This document shows positions 42,970-53,742 of a DNA stretch of 64,000 nucleotides, piece after piece. The notes under the pieces are model-generated. The model saw only the letters and a list, made by a program, of their open reading frames with translations. It was not told the DNA's origin and did no database searches. Location of the stretch: assembly GCF_024362695.1 (NCBI RefSeq), contig NW_026063274.1, positions 62,001 through 126,000 on the forward strand, in the 5' to 3' direction. Origin of the DNA: Pectinophora gossypiella (taxonomy: Eukaryota > Arthropoda > Insecta > Lepidoptera > Gelechiidae). Positions within the stretch are counted from its first letter, which is position 1; each line of letters starts with the position of its first letter. The position numbers and the translations under genes were made by a program.

Positions 42970-43197
42970 ATGATATCGATAAGGAGTTACAAGTGGCCGC
43001 GTTAGTAACTCACGTGGGTGAATTTCAAATTAATTAAACATGCCTATCGGAAAAATAGAAGCGTTTGACATCGGGAAACACAATTGGGATGCTTATTGTC
43101 GTCGCATAAAACAATTTATCGCATTAAATGATATCGATAAGGAGTTACAAGTGGCCGCGTTAGTAACTCACGTGGGTGAATTTCAAATTAATTAAAC
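42970..43197 (+). repeat. 158-bp tandem copies of the mag gag 5' end, part 2
   Basis: Starts with the ATGAT duplication of BEL-2, then the rest of repeat copy 2 and all of copy 3 (ATG at 43040). Copy 4 begins the long gag ORF at 43198. The 158-bp period is not a multiple of three, so the upstream ATGs cannot be N-terminal extensions of Gag. Confidence 0.9.
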
Positions 43198-44322
43198 ATG
43201 TCTATCGGAAAAATAGAAGCGTTTGACATCGGGAAACACAATTGGGATGCTTATTGTCGTCGCATAAAACAATTTATCGCATTAAATGATATCGATAAGG
43301 AGTTACAAGTGGCCGCGTTAGTAACTCACGTGGGTGAAGCGTGTTACGAGTTAATGTGCGATTTATGTGCTCCAGTGTTACCGAAAAGTAAAACGTTCGA
43401 TCAATTAACGGAAATAGTGAGGTTGCATTTAGAACCACAACGGTCGGATATTGCGGAAAGACACGTTTTTCGGCAGAGAACGCAGCGGCAGGGGGAGACC
43501 GTGAGTGAATATTTGCAAAGTCTGAAACATCTCGCGAAGACTTGCAATTTCGAGAAGATAACCACGAATCCACTCGAGGTCAGTCTCAGGGATCAGTTCG
43601 TCTCAGGTCTCTCCAGCGAAGACATGAGGTGCAGGCTGTTCGCCGAAAAAGATCTGAATTACAAAAGGGCGGTAGAACTCGCACTCGCGCTCGAGGCGGC
43701 GGACAGGCACGCGGTAGTGGCGGCGTCCGACAGCGCGGCGACCGAGGGCGAGGGTATGCATCGCGTGGCGGAGGTGCGCAGGGCTACGCGGGCGCCCGCG
43801 CAGACAACGAGCGGCGCGGCGGCGGCCGCGGCGGCCGCGGCTGGCAGTATGGCGGGCTCGGCCGGCGTGGCGCGGGGAGCGGGCACGGGGCCGCGAAGCC
43901 CGCGCTGCGGCCGGGGAGGCCATACGGCGGCGCGATGCAGGTTCCGGAATTATACGTGTGATCATTGTCATCAAAAAGGGCATCTAAAGGTGGTGTGCAG
44001 TAAGTACAAAGGCGGTAGCGGACAGGACTTCGACAGCAAAACAAAAGGTCAGTTCTTTTTTAATGATTCCGATGATAGTGAAGTTGATTTTTATAAAATT
44101 TCGTGTGACTGTGACGACGGACCGTATTATGTGAATTTAAAAGTGGAAGAGTGCTTAGTTAATTTTGAAGTGGACACCGGAAGTAAAATTTCTGCTATAT
44201 CAAAAAGTTGTTATGATAAAATGTTTTCGGACATAGTCATAAAACATAAAAAACTAAGGTTAAGGTCATATACGGGTAATATAATTGAGCCTATGGGTTA
44301 TATTGTTGTCAACGTAAACTAG
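43198..44322 (+). pseudogene. gag: mag-like gypsy Gag with start of protease, frameshifted
   Basis: 374 codons. N-terminal capsid-like part (WDAYCRRIKQFI, ETVSEYLQSLKHLAKTCNF, LRDQFVSGLSSEDMRCRL) to about residue 185. Then an Ala/Gly-rich GC-rich stretch (about 190-235) with an eight-Ala run. Zinc knuckles about 238-270: the second, CDHCHQKGHLKVVC, is intact; the first reads SPRCGRGGHTAARC, with Ser where the first Cys should be. Protease active site EVDTGSKISAI lies near 325. The frame ends early within the protease; the downstream pol frame is -1 relative to it. Because the break is inside the protease domain, it is a disabling frameshift rather than a programmed one. Confidence 0.8.
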
Positions 44323-45686
44323 GGTTAATTAAAGAACAATTAGAATTGTACATAATTGAAAATGGAGGACCACCATTAATGGGTCGTAGTCGGATTAGAC
44401 GACTCAATTGTGAAGTTTCGTGTTGTCATAATATTAATGAAGTTAGTATAGACCCAGTCGAACAATTAAAAAAAGATTTTCCGGAAGTATTTGCTGATGG
44501 GCTTGGGACTTTAAAATCGCGTTTGCAGTTACATTTGGCGGACACGACACCTGTATTTGTGAAAGCGCGCCCGCTACCACTCGCGTTGCGCGCGCCGGTT
44601 GAACGGGAGTTGGAGCATCTACAACGAGATGACGTAATATTCAAGGTGGAACGTTCAGATTATGGAACACCAATTGTCCTTATTGTTAAAAAGAATGGAG
44701 ACATCCGCATATGCGGTGATTATAAGGTTACCATAAACCCGTTACTTAAAGACTATCATTATCCGCTCCCGCGAATAGATGACATATTTGCTACCCTGGC
44801 CGGGGGGCAACAGTATTCAAAGTCAGATTTGTCCCACGCCTATCAACAAATTATTTTAACTGAGGACTCTCAACCGATGACAGCAATCACCACACATGTT
44901 GGAACTTTTGTATATAAGCGCGTTCCCTTTGGAATAAAATGCATTCCAGAAAATTTTCAAAAATTGATTGAAGAAACGTTGTGTGGTCTGTCGTCAACTG
45001 TTGCATTTATTGATGATATCTGTGTGACCGGTAAAGACAAAGAAACACATTTAAAACAATTGCGTGCCGTTTTAGACAGGTTAAAAGAAGCCGGTTTAAG
45101 AGTGAATTGGTCGAAATGTGAGTTCTTTAAAGATAGCGTAACATACCTGGGGTATCGCATAGACAAAGACGGTTTACACACAGATAGCAAGAAAGTGGAA
45201 GCGATTGTGACCGCTCCCACTCCATGTGACGTTACTCAGTTAAAAAATTTCCTCGGTCTAGTGAACTTTTACGCTAAGTTTTGTAAAAATATTAGCGATA
45301 TTTTGAGACCGCTATATAATTTACTTAAAAAGGATGCTAAGTGGATAAGGTGCCAGGAGTGCGAAACATCATTTAATAAAATAAAACAGTTACTTAGTAG
45401 CGGGCCCGTGTTGGTACATTACGATGCGGCGCTGCCGTTAATACTCTCGGTAGATAGCAGCGCGTACGGTGTAGGTGCCGTGCTGACTCATAGGTTGCCC
45501 GACGGCTCGGAGCGGCCGGTCAGCTGTGCCTCGCGCACACTTAACGCGGCAGAATTAAATTATTCACAACTCGATAAGGAAGCGCTGGCAATAATATTTG
45601 GTATCAAAAAGTATCATCAATATCCTGTATGGCAGACATTTTACATTGAGAAGCGATCACCGATGCTTTATCTAGATTGCCATTGA
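44323..45686 (+). pseudogene. pol: mag-like gypsy RT and partial RNase H
   Basis: Continues in the -1 frame. RT about 44450-45200: EREHLQRDDVIFKVERSDYG-type fingers, RICGDYKVTIN, SDLSHAYQQI (catalytic Asp), then FIDDICVTG, a full FxDD active site (YIDDILVTG is commoner). Connection HLKQLRAVLDRL..FLGLVNFYAKF, then RNase H start SVDSSAYGVGAVLTHRL and SQLDKEALAIIFGIKKYHQY. From about 45630 the frame shifts and a segment of RNase H, probably 200-300 bp, has been deleted: sequence that normally lies at the far end of RNase H (encoding ALSRLPLK) follows at about 45660. Dead element. Confidence 0.85.
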
Positions 45687-46498
45687 AAATCACGCGAAAA
45701 GAAACGGTAGAAGATGGGTTTGAAGGTAGTTATTGTAATTATATTGAGAGTAAACTGCCAGTCACATTCCGCGAAATAAAGGCTGAAACTAGAAAAGATC
45801 CAATTTTGAATAAAACAATGGGTTATGTAAAGTTTGGTTGGCCGAATCAATTAATAAATGAATCAGAAAAGATATATTACGCAAAAAGGGAAAACCTGTT
45901 TATCGAACACGGTTGTCTTGTGTGGGGTTATCGGGTTGTGATCCCTGCAAGTTTGCGGGCACAACTGTTAGAAGAATTACACAATGGCCATCTAGGTATT
46001 GTGAATATGAAGCAGGTCGCGCGTAATTACCTATGGTGGGAGCGAGTGGACTCGGACATTGAGCAGGTGTGCCGGGATTGCGGCCCGTGCGTCGCGCACC
46101 GCTTCTCGCCCCCTCCCGCTCCATTACATTCATGGCCCTGGCCAGAAGAGCCGTGGACGCGGCTTAATGTAGATTTTCTAGGTCTCTATCGAGGTAAATA
46201 TTATTTAATAATAATTGATGCGCATTCCAAATGGATAGAGGCGGAATGCGTGGCAACTACATCGGCAACTGCAGTAATTTCATGTTTACGAAAAATTTTC
46301 GCTCGATTCGGATTACCAAAAAAAATTGTCAGTGACAATGGCCCACCCTTTTCTTCCACTGAATATCTAACATATTTAGAGAAAAACGGCATCAAACGTA
46401 AACTTGTCGCACCGTATCACCCATCAAGCAACGGAGCGGCAGAAAATGCCGTCCGGACAATAAAACAAGTATTGAAAAAGGCAACAGTGGAAAATTAA
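45660..46498 (+). pseudogene. pol: mag-like gypsy integrase, 3'-truncated
   Basis: About 273 codons in a new frame from 45677. After the spacer comes the HHCC finger (LLEELHNGHLGIVNMKQVARNYLWW..CRDCGPC) and the catalytic core with D in RLNVDFLGL, D in VSDNGPPFSS and E in SSNGAAENAVRTIK, so all three catalytic residues are present. The frame ends with TAA at 46496-46498, after KKATVEN, long before the expected C-terminal domain. No 3' LTR was found, so the element's 3' end is lost. Local GC content rises strongly at 46030-46160. Confidence 0.85.
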
Positions 46499-47103
46499 GA
46501 TATTGTTACAATTGCCGTGCAGAGATCGCTGATGGCTGTATAGCTGTGGTGTGCTGTGCCGATGATAAAAGCTGAGCTGTGCTGTGCTGATAGAATTTAA
46601 GCTGAGCTGAGCTGTTATTTATTATTACGCAACTATTTTATTTAACAATCAAAATAATACTCCTTGGTGGAATATAGTTTTTATAATCTAGCAAGGAGGC
46701 TCAATATTAAATTGATACAGGCATAATTGAAACTTGTTACGTTCGGTACATTTTTAGTCTGTGGTTTTAAAAAGAAAAGGGTGGATTCTCTGTTGTTAGT
46801 TTTTGATGGCGGCAATTGTAAAACTTGTTAAATAAATAATGACGCAATTATACACATAAAAACTATTTCGTATTTAATTCAGCATCTTCTCTTACATTCA
46901 GAAGCGGGTTAAGTTAACACGCCTAGTTATAATTTTTAATCAAATTTATAGATAATTAAAATTGGTCAGATTTTTTTGTAAAGCAAGCTTCATGTTGATT
47001 ATTTTGTAATAGGTACCAAATTTGTAACCGTGTTTATTTTTAGTAAAGGATAAAAAAAACGTGTTAGACTTAAAGACTAAGGTAATGTAACGCAATAATT
47101 TTC
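46499..47103. other. Degenerate AT-rich DNA with GCTGA/GCTGT low-complexity tract
   Basis: 46525-46620 is made of irregular GCTGTG/GCTGA repeats. The rest is AT-rich without supported features. Confidence 0.5.
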
Positions 47104-47335
47104 TGCGAGATTTCAGAACAATGGATGAACCGCCTGGTAACAAAAGTCGGGACCTGTATCGACCGAGGCTCCTGACTCCTGGCACCAAGGAGACATGCAG
47201 TGTCACCTGAAGTCCAGGCTGCGATCAGCCAGGTCGTGAGCGCATTCTTTTACTGGAAAGGGAGTTTCAACGCGAGCAAGAACGGCTCGCGCTCGCTTTG
47301 CAAGAACTTCGCCGCACGCCGATGCGATCGCCGGG
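47104..47335 (+). pseudogene. Possible Gag N-terminal remnant
   Basis: From an ATG at 47121 a short frame starts MDEPPGNKSRDLYRPRLLTP. With frame changes it continues with SPEVQAAISQVVSAF and then a charged coiled-coil-like LEREFQREQERLALALQEL. This pattern resembles the start of some gypsy-type Gag proteins, but I cannot name a family. The frame is broken at least twice within 200 bases and runs into the minisatellite. Confidence 0.35.
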
Positions 47336-47665
47336 GTGAGCAGCATGCTGAGCGTCGGGGTGAGCAGCATGCTGAGCGTCGGGGTGAGCAGCATGCTGAG
47401 CGTCGGCCTGAGCCGCATGCAGATCGTCGGGGTGGGCTGCATGCTGAGCGTCGGCCTGAGCCGCATGCGGATCGTCGGGGCGGGCTGCATGCTGGGCGTC
47501 GGCCTGAGTCACATGTGGGTCGCCGGGCTGAGCTGCGTGCGCAGCGTCGGCCTGAGCTGCATGCTGAGCATCGGCCTGAGTCACGTGCGGATCGCCGGGC
47601 TGGGCTGCGTGCGGAGCGTCGGCCTGGGCTGCGTGCTGGGCATCGGCCTGAACTGCCGCTCCGGC
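47333..47665. repeat. 24-bp GC-rich minisatellite
   Basis: About fourteen copies of a 24-bp unit (landmark GCATGCTGAGCGTCGG, with diverged GCCTGAGCCGCATGCGGATC forms). Because 24 is divisible by three, several frames on both strands stay open and give repetitive peptides such as RRGEQHAE or HAAQADAQ; I treat these as artefacts. Confidence 0.85.
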
Positions 47666-48114
47666 ATGCGCAGCGGCAGGGCGGCGCGGGACGGTTAAGG
47701 TGACGTAGGTGGAGGGATTATTTTGTGGATGTTTCGCATTGAGAGATAGTCTTTCATCGCAGTCTCGAGTGTAGGGCATACAATCAAATATTTCTATTTG
47801 GTAACAAACTCAACGTTTGGATTAAAGAAAAAGTAAATTAATGTACCTCGGTTTGAGTTTGTAGAGGTGCTGCTACTTATTATGAAAGGGTCACACTTTT
47901 CAAACATTGTGATACTGCTATGTAGGCAAGCGTGCGGTGGATTGTATAGTTCATGGTGTCCATATAATATAAAAGCGAAAGGTCACGACGTAACAAAGTC
48001 AAAGTGCTGGGAGTTTTGAATTTTGCATGGGGGTTCTAAAAGGACTGCGTGATGGCGCATGCTGACTCGAGTGATGGACCGACGGAGGTTAGTTCGTTTT
48101 AGTAATATAATATA
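47666..48114. other. Unassigned stretch before array 2
   Basis: About 450 bases, mixed composition, no ORF or repeat that I can support. It ends in TAATATAATATA, after which a family A head starts. Confidence 0.45.
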
Positions 48115-49205
48115 ACTAGATGTCGCGTGGTTCGCTCGCAGCAAGCTGCTCGCGTGTCTTGTTTTCCCGCCACTTTTTTACCGCGATAGAATTTGACCAA
48201 GACTTCAATAGGTCTCGTGAAATCAAAAAAGTTCTAGGTGCTATAGTTTTGCCAGGCCGTAGGGTGTATCCCTGATGTGGAGCAGCTTTCGAAGATCGAA
48301 AAGTATTTCCATACTCAACATGATGTTTCGATCACATTCCTCATACATCATTTTTACCCCCGAGGCATTTTCAGGAAAAACGAAAATTTTGTATGGCGGC
48401 CATCTTGTTTTTCCGCCATTTTGATTTTTTTTACAGGCGATTGGATTTGACCAAGTTTTAAATAGGTTTCGTGAAATTAAAAATGTTCCAGGTGCGATAG
48501 TTTTGCCAGGCCGTAGGGTGTCTTCCTGATGCGGAGCAGTTTTTGAAGATCGGGAAGTATTTCCATACTCAACATGACATTTTGATCACATCTGTCTTAC
48601 ATCATATTCACCCCCGAGGCATTTTCGAGAAAAACGAAAATTTTGTATGGCGGCCATCTTGTTTTCCCGCCATTTTGATTTTTTTTCACCGGCGACTGAT
48701 TTTGACCAAGATTTAAGTAGGTTATGTGGAAAAAAAAATGTTCCGAGAGCGATAGTTTTGCCAGGCCGTTGGGTGTCTCCCTGATACGGAGCAGTTTTTC
48801 AAGATCAAGCAGTATTTCCATACTCAGCTTGACGTTTCGATCACATCTCCCATACATCATTTTTACCTCCGAGACATTTTCTGGGAAAACAAATTTTTGT
48901 ATGGCGGCCATCTTGTTTTTCCGCCATTTTGATTTTTTTTCACCCACAATAGAATTTGACCAAGATTTAAATAGATTTTGCGAAAAAAAAATTGATCCAG
49001 GTATAATAGTTGCGCCAGACTGTAGGGTGTCTCCCTGATGCGGAGCAGTTTTCCAAGATTTGGGATTTTTCCCATACTCACCGGGAGGTCCCGATCACCC
49101 CCCCCATACATCATTTTGACCCCCCGACGCTCCTTCTAGGAGAACAATTATGTCAGTGAGTCAGTCAGTCAGTCAGTCAGTGGGTCTCCAGCTATATATA
49201 GTAAA
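48115..49205 (+). repeat. Family A module 7
   Basis: Complete, 1.09 kb, about three internal units. Confidence 0.8.
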
Positions 49206-50260
49206 ACTAGATGTCGCGTGGTTCGCGCGCAGCAAGCTGCTCGCGTGTCTTGTTTTCCCGCCATTTTTTTAACGCGATAGAATTTGACCAAGACTTGAAT
49301 AGGTCTCGTGAAATAAAAAAAGTTATAGGTGCTATAGTTTTGCCAGGTCGTAGGGTGACCCCTGATGCGGAGCAGTTTTCCAAGATGACGTTCCGATCAC
49401 ACCCCAATACATCATTTTTACCTCGTGAGACATTTTCTGGAAAAACAAAAATTTGTATGGCGGCCATCTTGTTTTTCGGCCATTTTGTTTTTTTTTCACT
49501 GGCGATAAAATTTGGCCAAGACTTTAATAGGCTTCGTGAAAACAAAAAAGTTCCAGGTGCGATAGTTTCGCCAGGCTGTAGGGTGTCTCCCTGATGCGGA
49601 GCAGCTTTCGAAGATCGAAAAGTATTTCCATACTCAACATGATGTTTCGATCACATTCCTCATACATCATTTTTACCCCCGAGGCATTTTCGGGAAAAAC
49701 GAAAATTTTGTATGGCGGCCATCTTGTTTTTCCGCCATTTTGGTTTTTTTTCAGTAAGGATTGGATTTGACCAGGATTTAAATAGGTTTTGTGAAAAAAT
49801 AATCGTTCCAGGTGCGATAGTTTCGCCAGGCCGTAGGGTGTCTCCCTGATGCGGAGCAGATTTCAAAAATCGACTAGTATTTCAATATCCAACTTGACAC
49901 TCCGATTACATTCCCATACATCATTTTTACCTCCGAGACATTTTCTGGAAAAACGAAATTTTGTATGGCGGCCATCTTGTTTTTCGGCCATTTTGATTTT
50001 TTTTCACTGACAATAGAATTTGACCAAGATTTAAATAGGTTTTGCGAAAAAATAATTGATCTAGGTATAATAGTTGCGCCAGACCGTAGGGTGTCTCCCT
50101 GATGCGGAGAAGTTTTCCAAGATCTGGGATTTTTCCCATACTCAACGGGAGGTCCTGATCACACCCCCCATACATCATTTTTACCCCCCGACGCTCCTTC
50201 TGGGAGAACAACTCTGTCAGTGAGTCAGTCAGTGGGTTTGTAGCTATATATATTATAATA
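49206..50260 (+). repeat. Family A module 8
   Basis: Complete, 1.06 kb, about three internal units; the shortest complete module. Confidence 0.8.
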
Positions 50261-51587
50261 ACTAGATGTCGCGTGGTTCGCTCGCAGCAAGCTGCTCGCG
50301 TGTCTTGTTTTCCCACGATTTTTTTACCGCGATAGAATTTGACCAAGACTTAAATAGGTCTCGTGAAATCAAAAAAGTTCTAGGTGCTATAGTTTTGCCA
50401 GGCCGTAGAGTGACCCCTGATGCGGAGCAGTTTTCCAAGATGACGTTCCGATCAAATCCCCCACACATAAATTTTACCCCCGAGGCATTTTCGGGAAAAA
50501 CGAAAATTTTGTATGGCGGCCATCTTGTTTTTCGGCCATTTTGTTTTTTTTTTCACCGGCGATAAAATTTGACCAAGATTTAAATAGGTTTCGTGAAAAC
50601 AGAAAAATTCCAAGTGTGATAGTTTTGTCAGGCCGTAGGATGTCTCCCTGATGCGGAGCAGATTTTCAAGATCGAGAAGTATTTTTATACTTGACATGAC
50701 GTTTCTATTACACCCCTATACATAATTTTTACCCCCGAGGCATTTTCGGGAAAAACGAAAATTTTGTATGGCGGCCATCTTGTTTTTCGGCCATTTTGTT
50801 TTTTTTTTCACCCACAATAAAATTTGACCAAGATTTAAATATGTTGTGCGAAAAAAGAATTGCTCCAGGTTTTATAGTTTTGCCAGGCCTTAGGGTGTCT
50901 CCCTGATGCGGAGCAGTTTTTCAAGATCGAGAAATATTTCCATACTCTACAAGACGTTCCGATTACAACCCTATACATTATTTTTACCCCAGAGGCATTT
51001 TGAGGAAAAACGAAAAATTTGTATGGCGGCCATCTTGTTTTTCCGCCATTTTGGTTTTTTTGCAGCGGGGATTGGATTTGACCAAGATTTAAATATGTTT
51101 CGCGAAAGAAAAATTGCTCCAGGTTTTATAGTTTTGCCAGGCCGTAGGGTGTCTCCCTGATGCGGAGAAGTTTTTCAAGATGGAGAAAAATTTCCATAGT
51201 CAACGGGATGTTCCGATTACAACCCCATACACAGTTTTTACCTCCGAGACATTTTCTGGAAAAATAAAATTTTGTATGGCGGCCATCTTGTTTTTCCGCC
51301 ATTTTGATTTTTTTTCACCTACAATAGAATTTGACCAAGATTTAAATAGGTTTTGCGAAAAAAAAATTGATCCAGGTATAATAGTTGCGCCAGACTGTAG
51401 GGTGTCTCACTGATGCGGAGCAGTTTTCCAAGATTTCGGATTTTTCCCATACTCACCGGGAGGTCCCGATCACACCCCCCATACATCATTTTGACCCCCC
51501 GACGCTCCTTCTGGGAGAACAATTATGTCAGTGAGTCAGTCAGTCAGTGGGTTTGTAGCTATATATAATATAATAATAATAATAATA
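50261..51587 (+). repeat. Family A module 9
   Basis: Complete, 1.33 kb, about four internal units. Confidence 0.8.
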
Positions 51588-52915
51588 ACTAGATGTCGCG
51601 TGGTTCGCTCGCAGCAAGCTGCTCGCGTGTCTTGTTTTCCCGCCATTTTTTTTAACGAGATAGAATTTTACCCAGACTTAAATAGGTCTCGTGAAATCAA
51701 AAAAGTTCTAGGTGCTATAGTTTTGCCAGGCCGTAGGGTATCTCCCTGATGCGGAGCAGTTTTCCAAGATGATGTTCCGATCACACCCCAACACATCATT
51801 TTTACCTCTGAGACATTTTCTGGAAAAAAAAAAATTTGTGTGGCGGCCATCTTGTTTTCGGCCATTTTGTTTTTTTTTTCACTGGCGATAAAATTTGACC
51901 AAGACTTTAATAGGCTTCGTGAAAACAAAAAATTTCCAGGTGCGATAGTTTCGCCAGGCTATAGGGTGTCTCCCTGATGCGGAGTAGCTTTCGAAGATCG
52001 AAAAGTATTTCCATACTCAACATGATGTTTAGATCACATTCCTCATACATTATTTTTACCCCCGAGGCATTTTCGGGAAAAACGAAAATTTTGTATGGCG
52101 GCCATCTTGTTTTTCCGCCATTTTGGTTTTTTTCACCGGGGATTGGATTTGACCAAGATTTAAATATGTTTCACAAAAGAAAAATTGCTCTAGGTTTTAT
52201 AGTTTTGCCAGGCCGTAGGGTGTCTCCCTGATGCGGAGCAGTTTTTCAAGATCGAGCAGTATTGAAATACTCAACATGACGATCCGATTACATCCCTATA
52301 CATCATTTTTACCCTCGAGGCATTTTCAGGAAAAACGAAAATTTTGTATGGCGACCATCTTGTTTTTCCGCCATTTTGGTTTGTTTTCACCGGGGATTGG
52401 ATTTGGCCAAGATTTAAATATGTTTCGCGGAAGAAAAATTGCTCCATGTTTTATAGTTTTGCCAGGCCGTAGGGTGTCTCCCTGATGCGGAGCAGTTTTT
52501 CAAAATCAAGAAAAATTTCCATAGTCAACGGGATGTTCCGATTACAACCCCATAGACAGTTTTTACCAACGAGACATTTTCTGGAAAAACAAAATTTTGT
52601 ATGGCGGCCATCTTGTTTTTCCGCCATTTTGATTTTTTTTCACCGACAATAGAATTTGACCAAGATATAAATAGGTTTTGAGAAAAAAAATTTGATCCAG
52701 GTATAATAATTGCGCCAGACTGTAGGGTGTCTCCCTGATGCGGAGCAGTTTCCAAGATCTGGAAGTTTTCCCATACTCAACGGGAGGTCCCGATCACATC
52801 CTCCATACATCATTTTTACCCCCCGATGCTCCTTCTGGGAGAACAATTATGTCAGTGAGTGAGTTAGTCAGTCAGTCAGTCAGTCAGTGGGTCTCCAGCT
52901 ATATATAGTATAATA
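51588..52915 (+). repeat. Family A module 10
   Basis: Complete, 1.33 kb, about four internal units; the same length as module 9 to within a base or two. Confidence 0.8.
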
Positions 52916-53742
52916 ACTAGATGTCGCGTGGTTCGCTCGCAGCAAGCTGCTCGCGTGTCCTGTATTAGTTCGAAGCTTTTTTGACCAAGACTTAAATAGG
53001 TCTCGTGAAATCAAAAAAGTTCTAGGTGCTATAGTTTTGCCAGGCCGTAGGGTGTCTCCCTGATGCGGAGCAGTTTTCCAAGATGACGTTTCGATCACAC
53101 CTTTATACATCAATTTTACCTCTGAGACATTTTCTGGAAAAACAAAATTTTGTATGGCGGCCATCTTGTTTTCCGCCATTTTGTTCTTTTTTTCACCGGC
53201 GATAAAATTTGACTAAGATTTTAATAGGTTTGGTGGAAAACAAAATGTTCCAGATGCCATAGTTTTGCCAGGCCTTAGGGTGTATCCCTGATGCGGTGCA
53301 GTTTTTCAAGATCGAGCAGTATTAAAATACTCAACATGACGATCCGATCACATCCCTATACATCAATTTTATTACCCCCCGAGGCATTTTCAGGAAAAAC
53401 GAAAAATTTGTATGGCGGCCATCTTGATTTTCCGCCGTTTTGTTTTTTTTCCACCGGCAATTAAATTTGACTAAGATTTAAATAGGTTCTGTGAAAAAAT
53501 AATCGTTCCAGGTGCGATAGTTTTGCCAGGCCGTAGGGTGTCTCCCTGATGCGGAGCAGATTTCGAAGATTGAGAACATTTTCCGTACTCGTCAAGCCAT
53601 TTCCATTACACCCATATACACAGATTTTACCGCCGAGGCATTTTCAGGAAAAACTAAAATTTGTATGGCGGCCATCTTGAATTTCCGCCATTTTGATTTT
53701 TTTTCAACTGCAATTAAATTTGACCAAGATTATTATTTTATT
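52916..53742 (+). repeat. Family A module 11 (tailless)
   Basis: Head and about three units, with a short internal deletion after the head (GAAGCTTTTTTGACCAAGAC). Cut in mid-unit by family B copy 2. Confidence 0.75.

Larger units (their letters stand above)
48115..53742 (+). repeat. Family A array 2
   Basis: Five further head-to-tail modules built from the same ~254-bp unit as array 1 and in the same orientation: 48115-49205, 49206-50260, 50261-51587, 51588-52915 and 52916-53742. About 21 units. Each of the first four has head ACTAGATGTCGCG and a (GTCA)n/TATATA tail. The last lacks the tail and ends within a unit where family B copy 2 begins. Confidence 0.9.

Noticed and set aside
43274..44044. 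Alternative ORFs in other frames across the GC-rich gag segment
   Set aside because: High GC removes stop codons by chance; the +1 frame starting at 43198 holds the Gag motifs.
44323..44350. Programmed -1 frameshift between mag-like gag and pol
   Set aside because: The frame change falls inside the protease domain and there is no slippery heptamer; a disabling mutation is the simpler reading.
47200..47779. Four overlapping ORFs of 95-170 codons with HAERRGEQ/HAAQADAQ-type repeats
   Set aside because: A 24-bp minisatellite keeps several frames open on both strands; no start context or domain supports a protein.
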